Part shown: in pieces, positions 40,172-49,413 of the stretch
Layout: each line of letters starts with the position of its first letter
How positions within the stretch are numbered: the stretch's first letter is position 1
Origin: a virus
Length of the DNA stretch: 51,251 bases
Direction: 5' to 3' (one strand)
IMG/VR virus record: IMGVR_UViG_3300032069_000017
Span: 1-51,251 of that record
Notes under the pieces: model-generated
The model's input: the letters and a program-made list of their open reading frames with translations, nothing else
Databases searched by the model: none
What the model was told of the DNA's origin: nothing
Translations under genes and position numbers: made by a program

Positions 40172-40521
40172 TGAACAAAAAAGAAAGAAAGAAAGAGTAT
40201 GAACGGTTATACTATTTAAAGAATAAAAAAGAAATTGATATTTATAGAAAAGATTGGTTAAAGAATATTAAGAAACAGAGGAGAAACGAAATTATTAGAT
40301 TACTTGGTAATAAGTGTATTATATGTGGGTATAAAGGACTAGCACTTCAGATAGACCATATAAATGGTGGTGGTCGTAGAGAATTTCTTAAATGTAGTAA
40401 ACGACCAGCGAGATATTATAAGAAAATTCTGGAAAGTATAAAAAGAAATGAAGGTAAGTATCAACTTTTATGTGCTAATTGTAATTGGGAGAAGAGGTAT
40501 AAGAATAATGAATATAATTGA
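40171..40521 (+). CDS. HNH endonuclease next to the terminase gene
   Basis: A 116-residue protein with LLGNKCIICGYKGLALQ, then DHINGGGRREFL and YQLLCANCNWEKR, clearly paralogous to the HNH in the capsid gene. N-terminus basic, without the extra ribbon. HNH proteins beside terminases often aid cos or headful cleavage; homing is the alternative. It overlaps the terminase start by 14 nt. Confidence 0.7.
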   Translation: MNKKERKKEYERLYYLKNKKEIDIYRKDWLKNIKKQRRNEIIRLLGNKCIICGYKGLALQIDHINGGGRREFLKCSKRPARYYKKILESIKRNEGKYQLLCANCNWEKRYKNNEYN

Positions 40522-41785
40522 ATTTTTTAAATATCTAACAAAGTTAGAACCAACACCAGACCAATGTAAATTTCTTCTTGATTGTGTAGATATAGATATT
40601 CATAAATTGCTTATATCAGCAGGCCGTCAATCGGGAAAAACACTATGTTCTGCAATAGCTGTCTTGTGGTATGTGTTTGAATATGATAAGCCTATTAAGA
40701 TAATATTAATATCAGCCCAGCAGAATATTCTATACCTTCACATGCTAGATATATTTAGGAAGTGTGGTGATGCTAGGTTTAAGAATATTAAACAGGGTGG
40801 ACAGATATTAGAAGAAACACCTTGGAATATAGTACCATTAAAGGGATTTACTACACAAAGAGGAACTATAGTATATGTTAGAGGGTCTACGGATAAACAG
40901 ATTAGGGGAATACCAGCAGATATAGTAGTATTAGATGAATGCTGTGAAATAAAGAATGATATAATCCTTACTTCTATGGGTAATATTACCGGTCCAATAT
41001 CTAAGTTTATTGTTCTATCAACACCGCATGTAGATACTAGTCTATTTGTTAAGTGGGCGACAACGCCAGAGGATAAGTTTAAGATTCATTTATGGAACTC
41101 TGAAGGTTTACCTTGGCATTCTAAAGTAATAGATGATACTAAGAAGAAGGAATATAGTAGAGAGAAGTATGCAGTAGAAATGCTGGGTAGACCACCTACA
41201 AAAGCTGAAAGGGCATTCTTTCCTAGTAAGCATATTGAGAAGTGCGTATTACCAGTAGAACCTATAAGGGAAGGTGGTCCTCATAGTAGATTAGAAATAG
41301 GTATAGATTGGGGATTTGAAGCTCCAACATTCCTTATAGTTACAGAGAGGATAGGAACTACACAGAGAAAGATACTGTTTACTAAGAAGTGGACTGGTAA
41401 ACCTATAGAGACTATAGGACCAGAAATACTTAATATTATAGCAGACTTTAAGCCTTACCTAGTTAAAGCTGATAGTAAACCACCAGAATATAAACAATGG
41501 TTTGAGAACCATGCTAGACATGTAGTTATATTTATTGACTGCGCGTTAGGGCATAAGGAGCAAATGCTTGGTCAATTACAGAGAATGATAAGGGAACATA
41601 GACTAATAATACCGCAGACATTACCAAATGTTGTAGATATAATAATGGCATTAAGGAAGTACAGAAGGAAGATGATTAAAGGTGATGACCCGGTAGATGC
41701 TCTTTCTCTTAGTATTTATGAGCCAAGCAGTCCTCTAGAAGGGGGTTCATATGGGCGGGTTTATTTCCCAGAGAATAAAGAATAA
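40508..41785 (+). CDS. terL: Terminase large subunit
   Basis: A 425-residue packaging motor from ATG 40508 (an upstream ATG at 40448 overlaps the HNH gene and gives atypical sequence). Q-motif TPDQCKF, Walker A SAGRQSGKT (about 37-45), Walker B DIVVLDECCE (about 137-146), a coupling segment ending STP, and the RNase H-like nuclease with GIDWGFE (about 264) and DDPVDALSLS near the end. Complete, typical length. Confidence 0.9.
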   Translation: MNIIEFFKYLTKLEPTPDQCKFLLDCVDIDIHKLLISAGRQSGKTLCSAIAVLWYVFEYDKPIKIILISAQQNILYLHMLDIFRKCGDARFKNIKQGGQILEETPWNIVPLKGFTTQRGTIVYVRGSTDKQIRGIPADIVVLDECCEIKNDIILTSMGNITGPISKFIVLSTPHVDTSLFVKWATTPEDKFKIHLWNSEGLPWHSKVIDDTKKKEYSREKYAVEMLGRPPTKAERAFFPSKHIEKCVLPVEPIREGGPHSRLEIGIDWGFEAPTFLIVTERIGTTQRKILFTKKWTGKPIETIGPEILNIIADFKPYLVKADSKPPEYKQWFENHARHVVIFIDCALGHKEQMLGQLQRMIREHRLIIPQTLPNVVDIIMALRKYRRKMIKGDDPVDALSLSIYEPSSPLEGGSYGRVYFPENKE

Positions 41786-41791
41786 CTAACC

Positions 41792-41800
41792 TTTATATAA
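41792..41800 (+). promoter_or_regulatory. Promoter of the 41834 structural gene
   Basis: CCTTTATATAATA, a near-perfect BRE/TATA, 34 nt before the gene, with TATATAGTAGG near the expected start site. Confidence 0.6.
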
Positions 41801-41833
41801 TAAAAATGACTACCTATATAGTAGGAATAGAAT

Positions 41834-42292
41834 ATGACTAAAGTAAATTGTGCTCTCTGTAGAGATACTCACTTAGTATCTAAACCATCAGAGAATCTAA
41901 AATATAGTGATGATACAGAAGTTACTGAAACTGCAACTAGTTATACTAAGAAGAAAGAAAAGGCTATACCAGAATATGCTGTTGTTGCAATTGGATTTAC
42001 TGGTAGTGGTAAGTTCCGTATAAAGTTTGATTTAAAGAGTAGTGCTGCTTTTAGTGCTTATGGGCGGATTTATAAGAATGGGGTTGCTGTAGGAACTGAA
42101 AGAATAAATGCTACTACTGGTTACATAACCTATACTGAAGATATAGAATTTAAAGCCGGAGACTTAGTACAAATTTATGCAAAGGCTACTAGCACTTATA
42201 CTGCTTATGTCCGTAACTTTAGAATATACTGTGATGGTGTATGCTTAAGCTGTGGGTATGATGATAGTATGCTACAAAAGCATATATGGTAG
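41834..42292 (+). CDS. Putative β-sandwich capsid decoration or fibre protein
   Basis: A 152-residue protein: N-terminal CALC, a β-rich middle (KFRIKFDLKSS, YGRIYKNGVAVGTERI, DIEFKAGDLVQIYAK) and C-terminal CDGVCLSC. The NGVAVG and AGDxVxIYA pattern is common in small phage fibre and decoration proteins. The Cys ends may bind zinc or pair. Confidence 0.5.
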   Translation: MTKVNCALCRDTHLVSKPSENLKYSDDTEVTETATSYTKKKEKAIPEYAVVAIGFTGSGKFRIKFDLKSSAAFSAYGRIYKNGVAVGTERINATTGYITYTEDIEFKAGDLVQIYAKATSTYTAYVRNFRIYCDGVCLSCGYDDSMLQKHIW

Positions 42293-42302
42293 GTGAATTA
42301 AA

Positions 42303-42626
42303 ATGCCACGTTTAGTATTATTAAATGAAGATTTAGCAAATACGTATAAACCAGTAAAGAAATTACCAATTGAAGAAACAGTTAATAAGATAACAATAAC
42401 AATACAGAATAAACATGCTACTAATTCATTAAAGTATCAAATATTAGCTTATCCAGATAAAGAAGATGATTCGACAACGGTAACACTTTTTCCTGAAACT
42501 ACATTACCCGCTAATAGTATAATAGTTCAAACTTTAACAGATGCTTGGGATGCTATCTTAATTCAAGCAAAAAATGCTACTGCTGATGTAATTTCAACAG
42601 CAAAAATAGTAGTAAATTGGGTTTAG
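42303..42626 (+). CDS. Putative structural protein
   Basis: A 107-residue β-rich protein (ITITIQNKHATNSLKYQILAY, TLPANSIIVQTL). The pattern resembles capsid-associated Ig-like proteins. The composition is between types A and B. It immediately precedes the type A island. Confidence 0.5.
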   Translation: MPRLVLLNEDLANTYKPVKKLPIEETVNKITITIQNKHATNSLKYQILAYPDKEDDSTTVTLFPETTLPANSIIVQTLTDAWDAILIQAKNATADVISTAKIVVNWV

Positions 42627-42637
42627 GGGACAAAAAC

Positions 42638-43021
42638 ATGAGTTTAAACAAAAGCGGCGTCGGCTCACTAGACAAGCAGAAACTAACCGTGTTTGTTCCA
42701 TACAATTCCAAAATAGCCGACATTACAGAGGCGGATACGAATAAGCATTATTTGACTTTGGCGAATAGTGCGGGGACGGGTGCGATTGCGGGTGAAACAA
42801 GAAAAATCATAGCTGTTCTACTTGATGATGTGAGAAATAGTGGCACAGGGTTTCTAAAAGTGTATCCAAATGAGGGGGTTGCGAATATAGCTCTAAGAAA
42901 TTATTTGGATTGTATTGATGATGTAGTGATTGCTGATGGAACTCAGAGACTTCAATACGCCCAAAGCGTTGCCAACGATGATTTCGACTTGTACTGTCTC
43001 GGCTACGTTGTTGAAGCGTGA
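42638..43021 (+). CDS. Putative structural protein in a type A island
   Basis: A 127-residue protein from ATG 42638 after GGGGAC. β-rich, with Gly-rich turns (GTGAIAGETRKIIAVLLDD) and a Tyr/Val end. Codon use (GGC, GCG, CTC) is unlike the flanking genes and like 1-10482, so it was probably exchanged from a type A virus. Confidence 0.55.
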   Translation: MSLNKSGVGSLDKQKLTVFVPYNSKIADITEADTNKHYLTLANSAGTGAIAGETRKIIAVLLDDVRNSGTGFLKVYPNEGVANIALRNYLDCIDDVVIADGTQRLQYAQSVANDDFDLYCLGYVVEA

Positions 43022-43042
43022 GAACATGGAGGCTTAAAAGAA

Positions 43043-43207
43043 ATGAAGTTTTACAAGCACGGAAAAGACCGAGAAAGTTTGCCTTGCGTTGAACTTGATG
43101 ATGGAACTTTGATTACTGAACCAGAAATACTGTTAGCTTTGATTAAGGCTCTCATCAAAAAAGGCGTGATAACTCAAGCAGACATCAAAACAATGTTAGG
43201 TGTTTAA
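43043..43207 (+). CDS. Small protein in a type A island
   Basis: A 54-residue protein (MKFYKHGKDRESLPC start, LITEPEILLALIKALIKKGVIT helix pair). It shares type A codon use with the gene before it. It resembles short XkdX-like or assembly-factor proteins often found near tail and head genes, but this is only a similarity in size and style. Confidence 0.5.
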   Translation: MKFYKHGKDRESLPCVELDDGTLITEPEILLALIKALIKKGVITQADIKTMLGV

Positions 43208-43209
43208 AA

Positions 43210-44844
43210 ATGGATAATAAAAAAGTATTATACTGTTCGTATGAATGGGCAAAGATACCTACAGATTTAAATAGGAAAAACTTAGTATTAGTTACTGTTA
43301 AGACGCCTAAGACTACTATACATCCAGAAGACCCTGAATATAATATTAGAATATTTAAACCAGAAGAACTTAGGGAAGCTGCAAGAAGCCTAGCTCAAAG
43401 ACCAGTGGGGCTTAACCATGGTCCTATAATAGTAGGCGCTTTCACTGTAGATGCTAATTGGAATGAGAAAGAACAAGCAGTAGAAGCATTGTTATATGTA
43501 CCAGACCCTTACATTGATAGAATAAGGTCTGGAGAAATCAATAAAGTTTCTGTAGAATTTACTTGGCGTGATGAGAAGAAGACTGATAAGGGAATAGAAT
43601 TTGAAGGCTTTGTATTTAATAGAGTAGACCTCTTAAGCGGTATGAATCCGGGTGATAGTAATACACAAGTTAAATTAGTAGAAGGTAAAAGAGGATTAAT
43701 GGAAGGAATGATACAGCAAGACAATATTCAAGCTAGTATAGATAAGCCTAATGAAAGTTTCTTTAAAGAATTAGAAGAAGCGGCGGATGCTTTTCTTAAG
43801 ACTTTGGGTGAACCATTTGCTGGGTATAAGGATTTTGCTGACTGTGTAGCTAAGAATAAAGATAAGAGTAACCCAGATGCGTATTGCGGTTACATTAAGC
43901 ATAAGGTAGAAGACCCTAAAAAAGAAAGTAAACCAGCAATATGTGATACGTTAATAGAGGCTAAATACGAACCACCTGAAGCTGGCACTTTACCAGCACA
44001 TGGTAAGGAAATATTAGCTTCAGCTTATGCATCATGTAGAGCAGATAAAGAACATTCTCCTTATGGTGATAAAGAACGTTGTTCTAAAATTGCTTGGGCT
44101 GCGGTTAAGAATGCAGGTTATGTTAAAGAAGATGATAAGTGGATTAAAAAGGAAGCTGAACCACAAATACCAGAACAACCAGTTAGTTCAATGGCTAGTG
44201 AACCAGCGCCTATGACACCTAGTCCATTACCGCAGCAAGTAGAACCAGTACAAGTTACTTCTGTAGGTGCTGTATCTGATAGTAAAGGACCACTTGGCAG
44301 AGAACCAGAGAAAGGTAATCCAGATAAGAACTTGGGTATGGAACCGGTTAAAGAAGAACAGTTAGGAGATAAAGATAAAGTAAAGATTGGTAAACAACCA
44401 GAAGTTGGTATAGGAACACCTTTAGTAGAATCTACTGCAGATAAGCCTAAAGAAGAACCTAAAAAGGAAGAACCGGTTAAGAAGGAAGAATCTAAGGTTG
44501 TAGATAAATCGGTAACACCACCACTACCACCTAGTATATCAACCTCCGCTAAAGAACCTAATAAGTTAGTTGAACCTAAACCAGCAGAACAGCCTAAACC
44601 AGAGGATAGGATTAAGGAATTAGAAGGTGTAGTTACTAAGTTACAAGAGAATGTTAAGAAACTAGAAGCTGATAAGAATAAGGTTATTAAGGAAGCTATA
44701 GAAAAGACTAAGAAGGAATTAATAGATAAGATAAAGGAAGCTTTACCGTCAGAGAATATTATAAGTAACTTTAACCGTGGTGGACGTATATTAGCTACAG
44801 ATATTAAAAAGGTTATTTATGAAGCTGAGGCGACTAAAGAGTGA
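43210..44844 (+). CDS. Fused prohead protease and scaffold
   Basis: A 544-residue protein. Residues 1-165 look like a prohead protease: His in VGLNHG, then IRSGEINKVSVEFTWR with the catalytic-type Ser. About 200-320 has paired Cys modules (FADCVAKNKDKSNPDAYCGY and CRADKEHSPYGDKERCSKIAWAAVK) seen in other phage maturation proteins. A Pro/Lys/Glu-rich linker follows, and a C-terminal coiled coil (about 460-525) typical of scaffolds. It would cleave itself and the capsid proteins during assembly. Confidence 0.7.
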   Translation: MDNKKVLYCSYEWAKIPTDLNRKNLVLVTVKTPKTTIHPEDPEYNIRIFKPEELREAARSLAQRPVGLNHGPIIVGAFTVDANWNEKEQAVEALLYVPDPYIDRIRSGEINKVSVEFTWRDEKKTDKGIEFEGFVFNRVDLLSGMNPGDSNTQVKLVEGKRGLMEGMIQQDNIQASIDKPNESFFKELEEAADAFLKTLGEPFAGYKDFADCVAKNKDKSNPDAYCGYIKHKVEDPKKESKPAICDTLIEAKYEPPEAGTLPAHGKEILASAYASCRADKEHSPYGDKERCSKIAWAAVKNAGYVKEDDKWIKKEAEPQIPEQPVSSMASEPAPMTPSPLPQQVEPVQVTSVGAVSDSKGPLGREPEKGNPDKNLGMEPVKEEQLGDKDKVKIGKQPEVGIGTPLVESTADKPKEEPKKEEPVKKEESKVVDKSVTPPLPPSISTSAKEPNKLVEPKPAEQPKPEDRIKELEGVVTKLQENVKKLEADKNKVIKEAIEKTKKELIDKIKEALPSENIISNFNRGGRILATDIKKVIYEAEATKE

Positions 44845-45086
44845 GTACTATACTAGAAAGACGTAATAGTATAGAAAGGCATAAGTTTTGTGACCATTGT
44901 GGTAGATTACTTACCATTGATGAGTCTTTAACTTATATTACTGAAAATAATGTAAAACGTTATCTATGTACTTGGGACCGTAGCTTCATTAATGATGCTG
45001 AAGCTGATAAGCAGAGACTTAACTATATAATATGGGCTATTAATCCTGAACTTAGTGAATATATTTATAACTATCCTTGGGTTTAA
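44841..45086 (+). CDS. Small zinc-finger protein
   Basis: An 81-residue protein with a GTG start overlapping the previous stop. FCDHCGRLL and a single later Cys in YLCTWDR give a possible C3 or CCHC site. The C-terminus is Tyr/Trp-rich. Function unknown. Confidence 0.6.
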   Translation: MSTILERRNSIERHKFCDHCGRLLTIDESLTYITENNVKRYLCTWDRSFINDAEADKQRLNYIIWAINPELSEYIYNYPWV

Positions 45087-45103
45087 TAGTGGGGATATAA
45101 ACT

Positions 45104-45349
45104 ATGGATAAAGAAATAAGTATGCAGGAGAAGCTTTTAACTATGATTGTATTCCAGTTAATAGAATTGAATAGACTGTTAAAGAAACTTAATTATATAA
45201 GTGGAACTACTGATACTATTAGTCTAGAGGAAATAGCTGAAGAGATGACGTTTTTAGGTAAGTATATAGACTGTGTTACAGAGAAGGGGAAGGCTTGTCC
45301 CATTAGAGGATTAGTTAGGAAGATTAAAGATAAAGAGGAAGAAACTTAA
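45104..45349 (+). CDS. Small helical protein
   Basis: An 81-residue protein of two helices (KLLTMIVFQLIELNRLLKKLNYI, LEEIAEEMTFLGKYI) and CPIRG. It abuts the portal gene and may be a head-assembly factor. No family recognised. Confidence 0.55.
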   Translation: MDKEISMQEKLLTMIVFQLIELNRLLKKLNYISGTTDTISLEEIAEEMTFLGKYIDCVTEKGKACPIRGLVRKIKDKEEET

Positions 45350-46846
45350 ATGGTTAATTCACGTTGGCAAGCATTAAAGGAAGCAATACTTGGAGTTCCA
45401 AAAGCACCTGAAATAGTAAAACCTACTGATGTAGCTGTTTTAGGTGCGGTAGAACAAAGCTATGGTATCTATCAAGTTCCTAGCTTTAGGGAAATGGTTA
45501 CTTGCTTCTGGGATGACCCGCTACTTAAAGAAGCTGTTACTATGTTTGCTGAACAGGTTGTGGCTACAGGAGTATTCTATACGTCTAATCCTAAATATAA
45601 ACTAGTACTTAATGGTAAGACAGCTTTAGATATAATTAAAGAATGGGCTGATGATAATAATATAGATACTAAGCTATTAGAGATAGCTATAGAACTTAAG
45701 GCTTTTGGTAACAGTTTATGGAGACTAGACCCAGAACTTGGTTTTATTAAAATACCAATAGAAGCTATATGGCACGCTGTAAGGGTAGACTCAGAGACCC
45801 CATTACAAGAGAAGTATAATATACAGTTGGTTCCTATCTATGGTGGTAAGGTTATACCTTGGAGTGAGTTTATACACTTTAGAGTAGGAGTAACTGGTTA
45901 TCATGCTCCGTTTGGTCAAGGAGTAGTTTATAGCTTATTATCTAAGCCTATAGATAGTAAAGGTAATATTGCTCCTAGCATATACGATATTAGGCTTAGT
46001 ACAAGGAGCAGTCTTAATGAAGGCTTTAGGAAGTTCAGCTTTGGTAATGAACTATGGGTATTTGAAGGAATGAGCAATGAAGACTTTGAGACTAGTCAAA
46101 TAGGTGCAAAGATAGCTGGAATGTCCAGTACTGGAAATAGAATAGCTACCAATGCAAAGGGACAGATACACCTAGCAGTTCCAGAACGTACACAGTCTTA
46201 TGATGAATTTATTAAGCACATGAGGGATGAATTCTTTATGGCTTTAGCTGACCCTAGTCTTAAATTGGGGTTAGAAGAAGGGTTTACTAAGGCTACATCT
46301 GTTACTGCTAGTGAAGTTTATAAGTATAAAATAGCTACTATGAGAAGGACTATTAAGCAGCACTTTGAAGACTTATTTAAGCAGATACTAGATAAACTAG
46401 GATATGATGGTAGAGAAGCTAGGGTAGAAATGAACTTTGGACCAGAAGAGACACCAGAATATGCTGTAAAAGATATATTTGATGCTGTTAAGACTGGTAT
46501 TATACTTAAGAATGAAGCTAGGAAACTATTATCTAGATACCACAAGTGGGATATTGAAGGTGATATTAAAGGTGGAGAAGAACCGCTATTGGCTCCAGTA
46601 TCATTATTGCCTACAAGAACGCATCCATCACCAAGCGGGATTGTGGCAGAACCAGAAACACCAGCAGATATTAAAGCAATACAGAAAGGTACGGAACCAC
46701 AGCCTAAGATTGCTCAAGAAGGTATAAAGGATAACTTAGAAGAAATCCAAGAAAAGCGTAAAGAAGCGCTTATTGACCTTGAACTTAAAGAGAAAAGGAA
46801 GAAACTATTAGATAGGTTGTTAAAAGATGAAGATACTACAAAATAA
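45350..46846 (+). CDS. Portal protein
   Basis: A 498-residue protein of normal portal length. SFREMVTCFWDDPLLKEAV and the following α/β core, IEAIWHAVRVD, then GKVIPWSEFIHFRVG, the crown-stem part GFTKATSVTASEVYKYKIATMRR, and a charged C-terminus with DLEEIQEKRKEALI. The stem pattern and its place between scaffold and connector genes support the call. It forms the dodecameric DNA gate. Confidence 0.8.
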   Translation: MVNSRWQALKEAILGVPKAPEIVKPTDVAVLGAVEQSYGIYQVPSFREMVTCFWDDPLLKEAVTMFAEQVVATGVFYTSNPKYKLVLNGKTALDIIKEWADDNNIDTKLLEIAIELKAFGNSLWRLDPELGFIKIPIEAIWHAVRVDSETPLQEKYNIQLVPIYGGKVIPWSEFIHFRVGVTGYHAPFGQGVVYSLLSKPIDSKGNIAPSIYDIRLSTRSSLNEGFRKFSFGNELWVFEGMSNEDFETSQIGAKIAGMSSTGNRIATNAKGQIHLAVPERTQSYDEFIKHMRDEFFMALADPSLKLGLEEGFTKATSVTASEVYKYKIATMRRTIKQHFEDLFKQILDKLGYDGREARVEMNFGPEETPEYAVKDIFDAVKTGIILKNEARKLLSRYHKWDIEGDIKGGEEPLLAPVSLLPTRTHPSPSGIVAEPETPADIKAIQKGTEPQPKIAQEGIKDNLEEIQEKRKEALIDLELKEKRKKLLDRLLKDEDTTK

Positions 46847-47105
46847 TAACAAAATTAGTTTTATTGACTTTGGTATTGTAGAAGTTGGTGAGTCTAAAGA
46901 AGTGGCTATTACTGTAGAGAATGATAGTACCGCTTACTTAGAAAACTTAGTATTTAAATGTGAAGGTGTTAAGGTCTTAGAAGCTCCTGTAAGATTAGAC
47001 CCTAATACTTCTGGTATAGTGAAGCTATTATGGGTCCCTTCAATTAGTCTAAAGAAACCGTTAAAAGCGGAATTAAAAGTTGAAGGAATAGAAGTATATA
47101 AATAA
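46827..47105 (+). CDS. Ig-like domain protein
   Basis: A 92-residue protein overlapping the portal end by 20 nt. SFIDFGIVEVGESKEVAITVEND follows the ASH/abnormal-spindle type Ig-like pattern, and the rest is β-rich. Probably a virion surface or connector accessory protein. Confidence 0.6.
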   Translation: MKILQNNNKISFIDFGIVEVGESKEVAITVENDSTAYLENLVFKCEGVKVLEAPVRLDPNTSGIVKLLWVPSISLKKPLKAELKVEGIEVYK

Positions 47106-47122
47106 AGGAGGTATAAAAAACT

Positions 47123-47620
47123 ATGAGTTTTGGAGAAAAAGCAAAAGGATGCCTAGTTTGGAAGGTTGAAAAGTTCAAGGCTAAAGACAGCAAGGAAATC
47201 TTAGAGAAAAATGTTAAGCCGTACGAAACGGTTGAAGGTGAACATCACTGCCTGTTGAATGAGGGAATCACCAACTTGATAAACCTCATTTGTGGGCTTG
47301 GCAGTCCAACAGCGTGGAACAATGCTAACGCTAGGGTAGGCGTGGGCAACGATGGGACGGCTCCAGCGGCTACTCAAACGGGACTTCTGGGAGCTTCAAA
47401 ATTGTACAAGGGTATGAATGCTGGTTATCCGCAGATTAGTGGTCAGCAAAGCATTTTCCAAGCGGACTTTGTGAGTGGAGAAGCGGAGTGGGCTTGGCTT
47501 GAAGAAGCAATAGATAATGGTGCTACTGCGGCAATTGACTTGTGCAGGCAGAACACGAGTTTAGGCACGAAACCTGCTGGGCAAACTTGGCGTTTGACGG
47601 GCACTATAACGTGGAGTTAA
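47123..47620 (+). CDS. Virion surface or fibre-like protein in a type A island
   Basis: A 165-residue protein after GGAGG. LLNEGITNLINLICGL, then ARVGVGNDGTAPAATQTGL and ITWS at the end. This resembles the protein at 49657 (VNAGLWNRLLCKLGL, LGIGTGTVAASPTDIGLG), so the two are probably paralogues. Family members in phages are tail or fibre subunits. Codon use is type A. Confidence 0.55.
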   Translation: MSFGEKAKGCLVWKVEKFKAKDSKEILEKNVKPYETVEGEHHCLLNEGITNLINLICGLGSPTAWNNANARVGVGNDGTAPAATQTGLLGASKLYKGMNAGYPQISGQQSIFQADFVSGEAEWAWLEEAIDNGATAAIDLCRQNTSLGTKPAGQTWRLTGTITWS

Positions 47621-47687
47621 GAAGACATCATTTCTCTCATTATTTCCTATATTTCTTTCAGTTAGAGTAAACGGAGTAAGAAAAAGA

Positions 47688-48797
47688 ATGGCACATACTT
47701 TCGATGCAAAGAACAGAGTAACTGGCACAGGCAATCCTTTGTTGGTTTCGCATACTTGTGGTTCTGGAGCAACGCTTTTAGTTCTTAGCCTAGTCGTTGC
47801 GGGGGCTACTGCAAGAACAGGCGGTGCTCCAACTTACAATGGAGTTGCCATGACGCAAGTTGAAACAACAAAGATAGCTACTGAAACAAACTGTGAAATG
47901 TGGTATCTGGTAAATCCAAGCATCGGCACATATAATGTTTCAATTCCGAACAGTGGTGGCTTAACCCTTTATGCAATCACTTCCAGTTATAAGGCGGCAA
48001 GTGGCTACACTTCGGCACTTGACGTGAGCACGTCAGGCACGGGAGTAAGTGCTGACCCTTCACTTACTGTTACAACTTCAGCAAGCGGGGAAGCACTGGT
48101 TGATGTTTTAGGTGACGGATACAATACACCACCAACTGAAAACGGATATGTTTTGCTTTACTCAACTGATGATGGATTATATAGTGATAATGCTCAATAT
48201 TGGTGTTCTGCCTATGCTGGGAGTATAACTTTCGACTGGACTGTTGCGTCAGACGACTGGTGCATGATTCTTGCAGCTTTCAAGGAAGTAGTCGGTATTA
48301 CTTCAAAAAGTTTCGGTGATATTGGTGGAGGCTCTGATGCTTTCATAAATCCTTACCGTGCAATGGGCTTCAGCGAGGTTGGCTTAGGCAGCGAAAGTTT
48401 CGGCACACCATTCAAAGCAATGCCCTTCAGTGATGCTGGTTATGGAACAGATGCTTTTTATGCTTTAAAGGGCGGTATGGGTGGACATGGTAAAAAACGT
48501 AAAGTAAGCGGTCTGCTTTCTATTAATATTCCTATTAGAGGATTCTTTATAAAACCTTTTACGGAGAATTACTTAGTTAGTAGAAGTTTAAAGAAGTTTC
48601 TAGTAGTTAAAAATTCTGTACAAGGAATACTAATAAATAGTATAAAGGAATCTTTACAAGTAACAGGTAGTTCTGAATGGAAACTTAGAGAATCTCTGCT
48701 TATTACCGGAAGTCCATCATATAAACTAAATAAACCTATAATGCTTATAGGTAAGAGAGGATATAAGTTATTATTAGAGATGCTAGAGGAAGAATAA
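47688..48797 (+). CDS. Chimeric adhesin-like protein
   Basis: A 369-residue protein. About 1-200 is a β-sandwich domain (GNPLLVSHTCGSGATLLVLSL, APTYNGVAMTQV, WYLVNP) common in surface adhesins. About 205-265 has three short repeats of the kind FG-x-x-G-x-GSDAF. From about residue 268 to the end the codon use switches to the very AT-rich type B and the sequence becomes basic repeats (SLKKFLVV, SLQVTGSSEWKLRESLLITGS). The join lies near 48490, within one open frame, so a recombination event built the gene. Confidence 0.6.
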   Translation: MAHTFDAKNRVTGTGNPLLVSHTCGSGATLLVLSLVVAGATARTGGAPTYNGVAMTQVETTKIATETNCEMWYLVNPSIGTYNVSIPNSGGLTLYAITSSYKAASGYTSALDVSTSGTGVSADPSLTVTTSASGEALVDVLGDGYNTPPTENGYVLLYSTDDGLYSDNAQYWCSAYAGSITFDWTVASDDWCMILAAFKEVVGITSKSFGDIGGGSDAFINPYRAMGFSEVGLGSESFGTPFKAMPFSDAGYGTDAFYALKGGMGGHGKKRKVSGLLSINIPIRGFFIKPFTENYLVSRSLKKFLVVKNSVQGILINSIKESLQVTGSSEWKLRESLLITGSPSYKLNKPIMLIGKRGYKLLLEMLEEE

Positions 48798-48798
48798 A

Positions 48799-49413
48799 AT
48801 GAGCTATTGTCTTAAGGATGCAGTCAAAGATAGAATGTTAATAGCAACAGCAGACACTAGTTATGATACTGCTTTAGATACAGCAATAACAGAAGCTAGT
48901 AGGTTAGTAGATATATTCCTTAAGCCTTATACTACTGTACCATTAACTAGTCCATATCCAGACCAAATATCAGCAATAACAGCAGACTTTAGTGCTAGTA
49001 TATTTAGACGCAGAATGATGCCTGATGATGTTAAAGTTAGAGGCACTTTACGACCAGACCAGATGGGTGAAATGGATGCTGTTGGTTGGTTTGCTCAAGG
49101 AATAAAGAAGATAGAAGAATATATTAAGTCATACTATACTTTACAAGTAACAGTAATAGGAAATATTGTACATAATCCAGATATATATATTACGTTATTT
49201 GAGAAAGGGATTATTACCGCTAAAGAAGCAAGAACCTTTCTCAGTACCGACTTTGCTATAGCCAATAAAAGGGTAGACGATATAACAAAGACGGAGACAA
49301 TAACGACTACACAAACTACGCATATAATTGAAGACGAATACCGTACTAAGAAACAAAAATCATTTGCTTTTATTCAATCAGACGAAGATGGTGGATATGA
49401 ACAGCAAACATAA
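48799..49413 (+). CDS. Head-tail connector (adaptor) protein
   Basis: A 204-residue protein. TAITEASRLVDIFLKPY and ITADFSASIFRRRM match the helical pattern of gp6/gp15-like adaptor proteins. A β and Thr-rich extension (TETITTTQTTHII) makes it longer than usual. Its position after portal fits. It would close the portal ring. Confidence 0.6.
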   Translation: MSYCLKDAVKDRMLIATADTSYDTALDTAITEASRLVDIFLKPYTTVPLTSPYPDQISAITADFSASIFRRRMMPDDVKVRGTLRPDQMGEMDAVGWFAQGIKKIEEYIKSYYTLQVTVIGNIVHNPDIYITLFEKGIITAKEARTFLSTDFAIANKRVDDITKTETITTTQTTHIIEDEYRTKKQKSFAFIQSDEDGGYEQQT

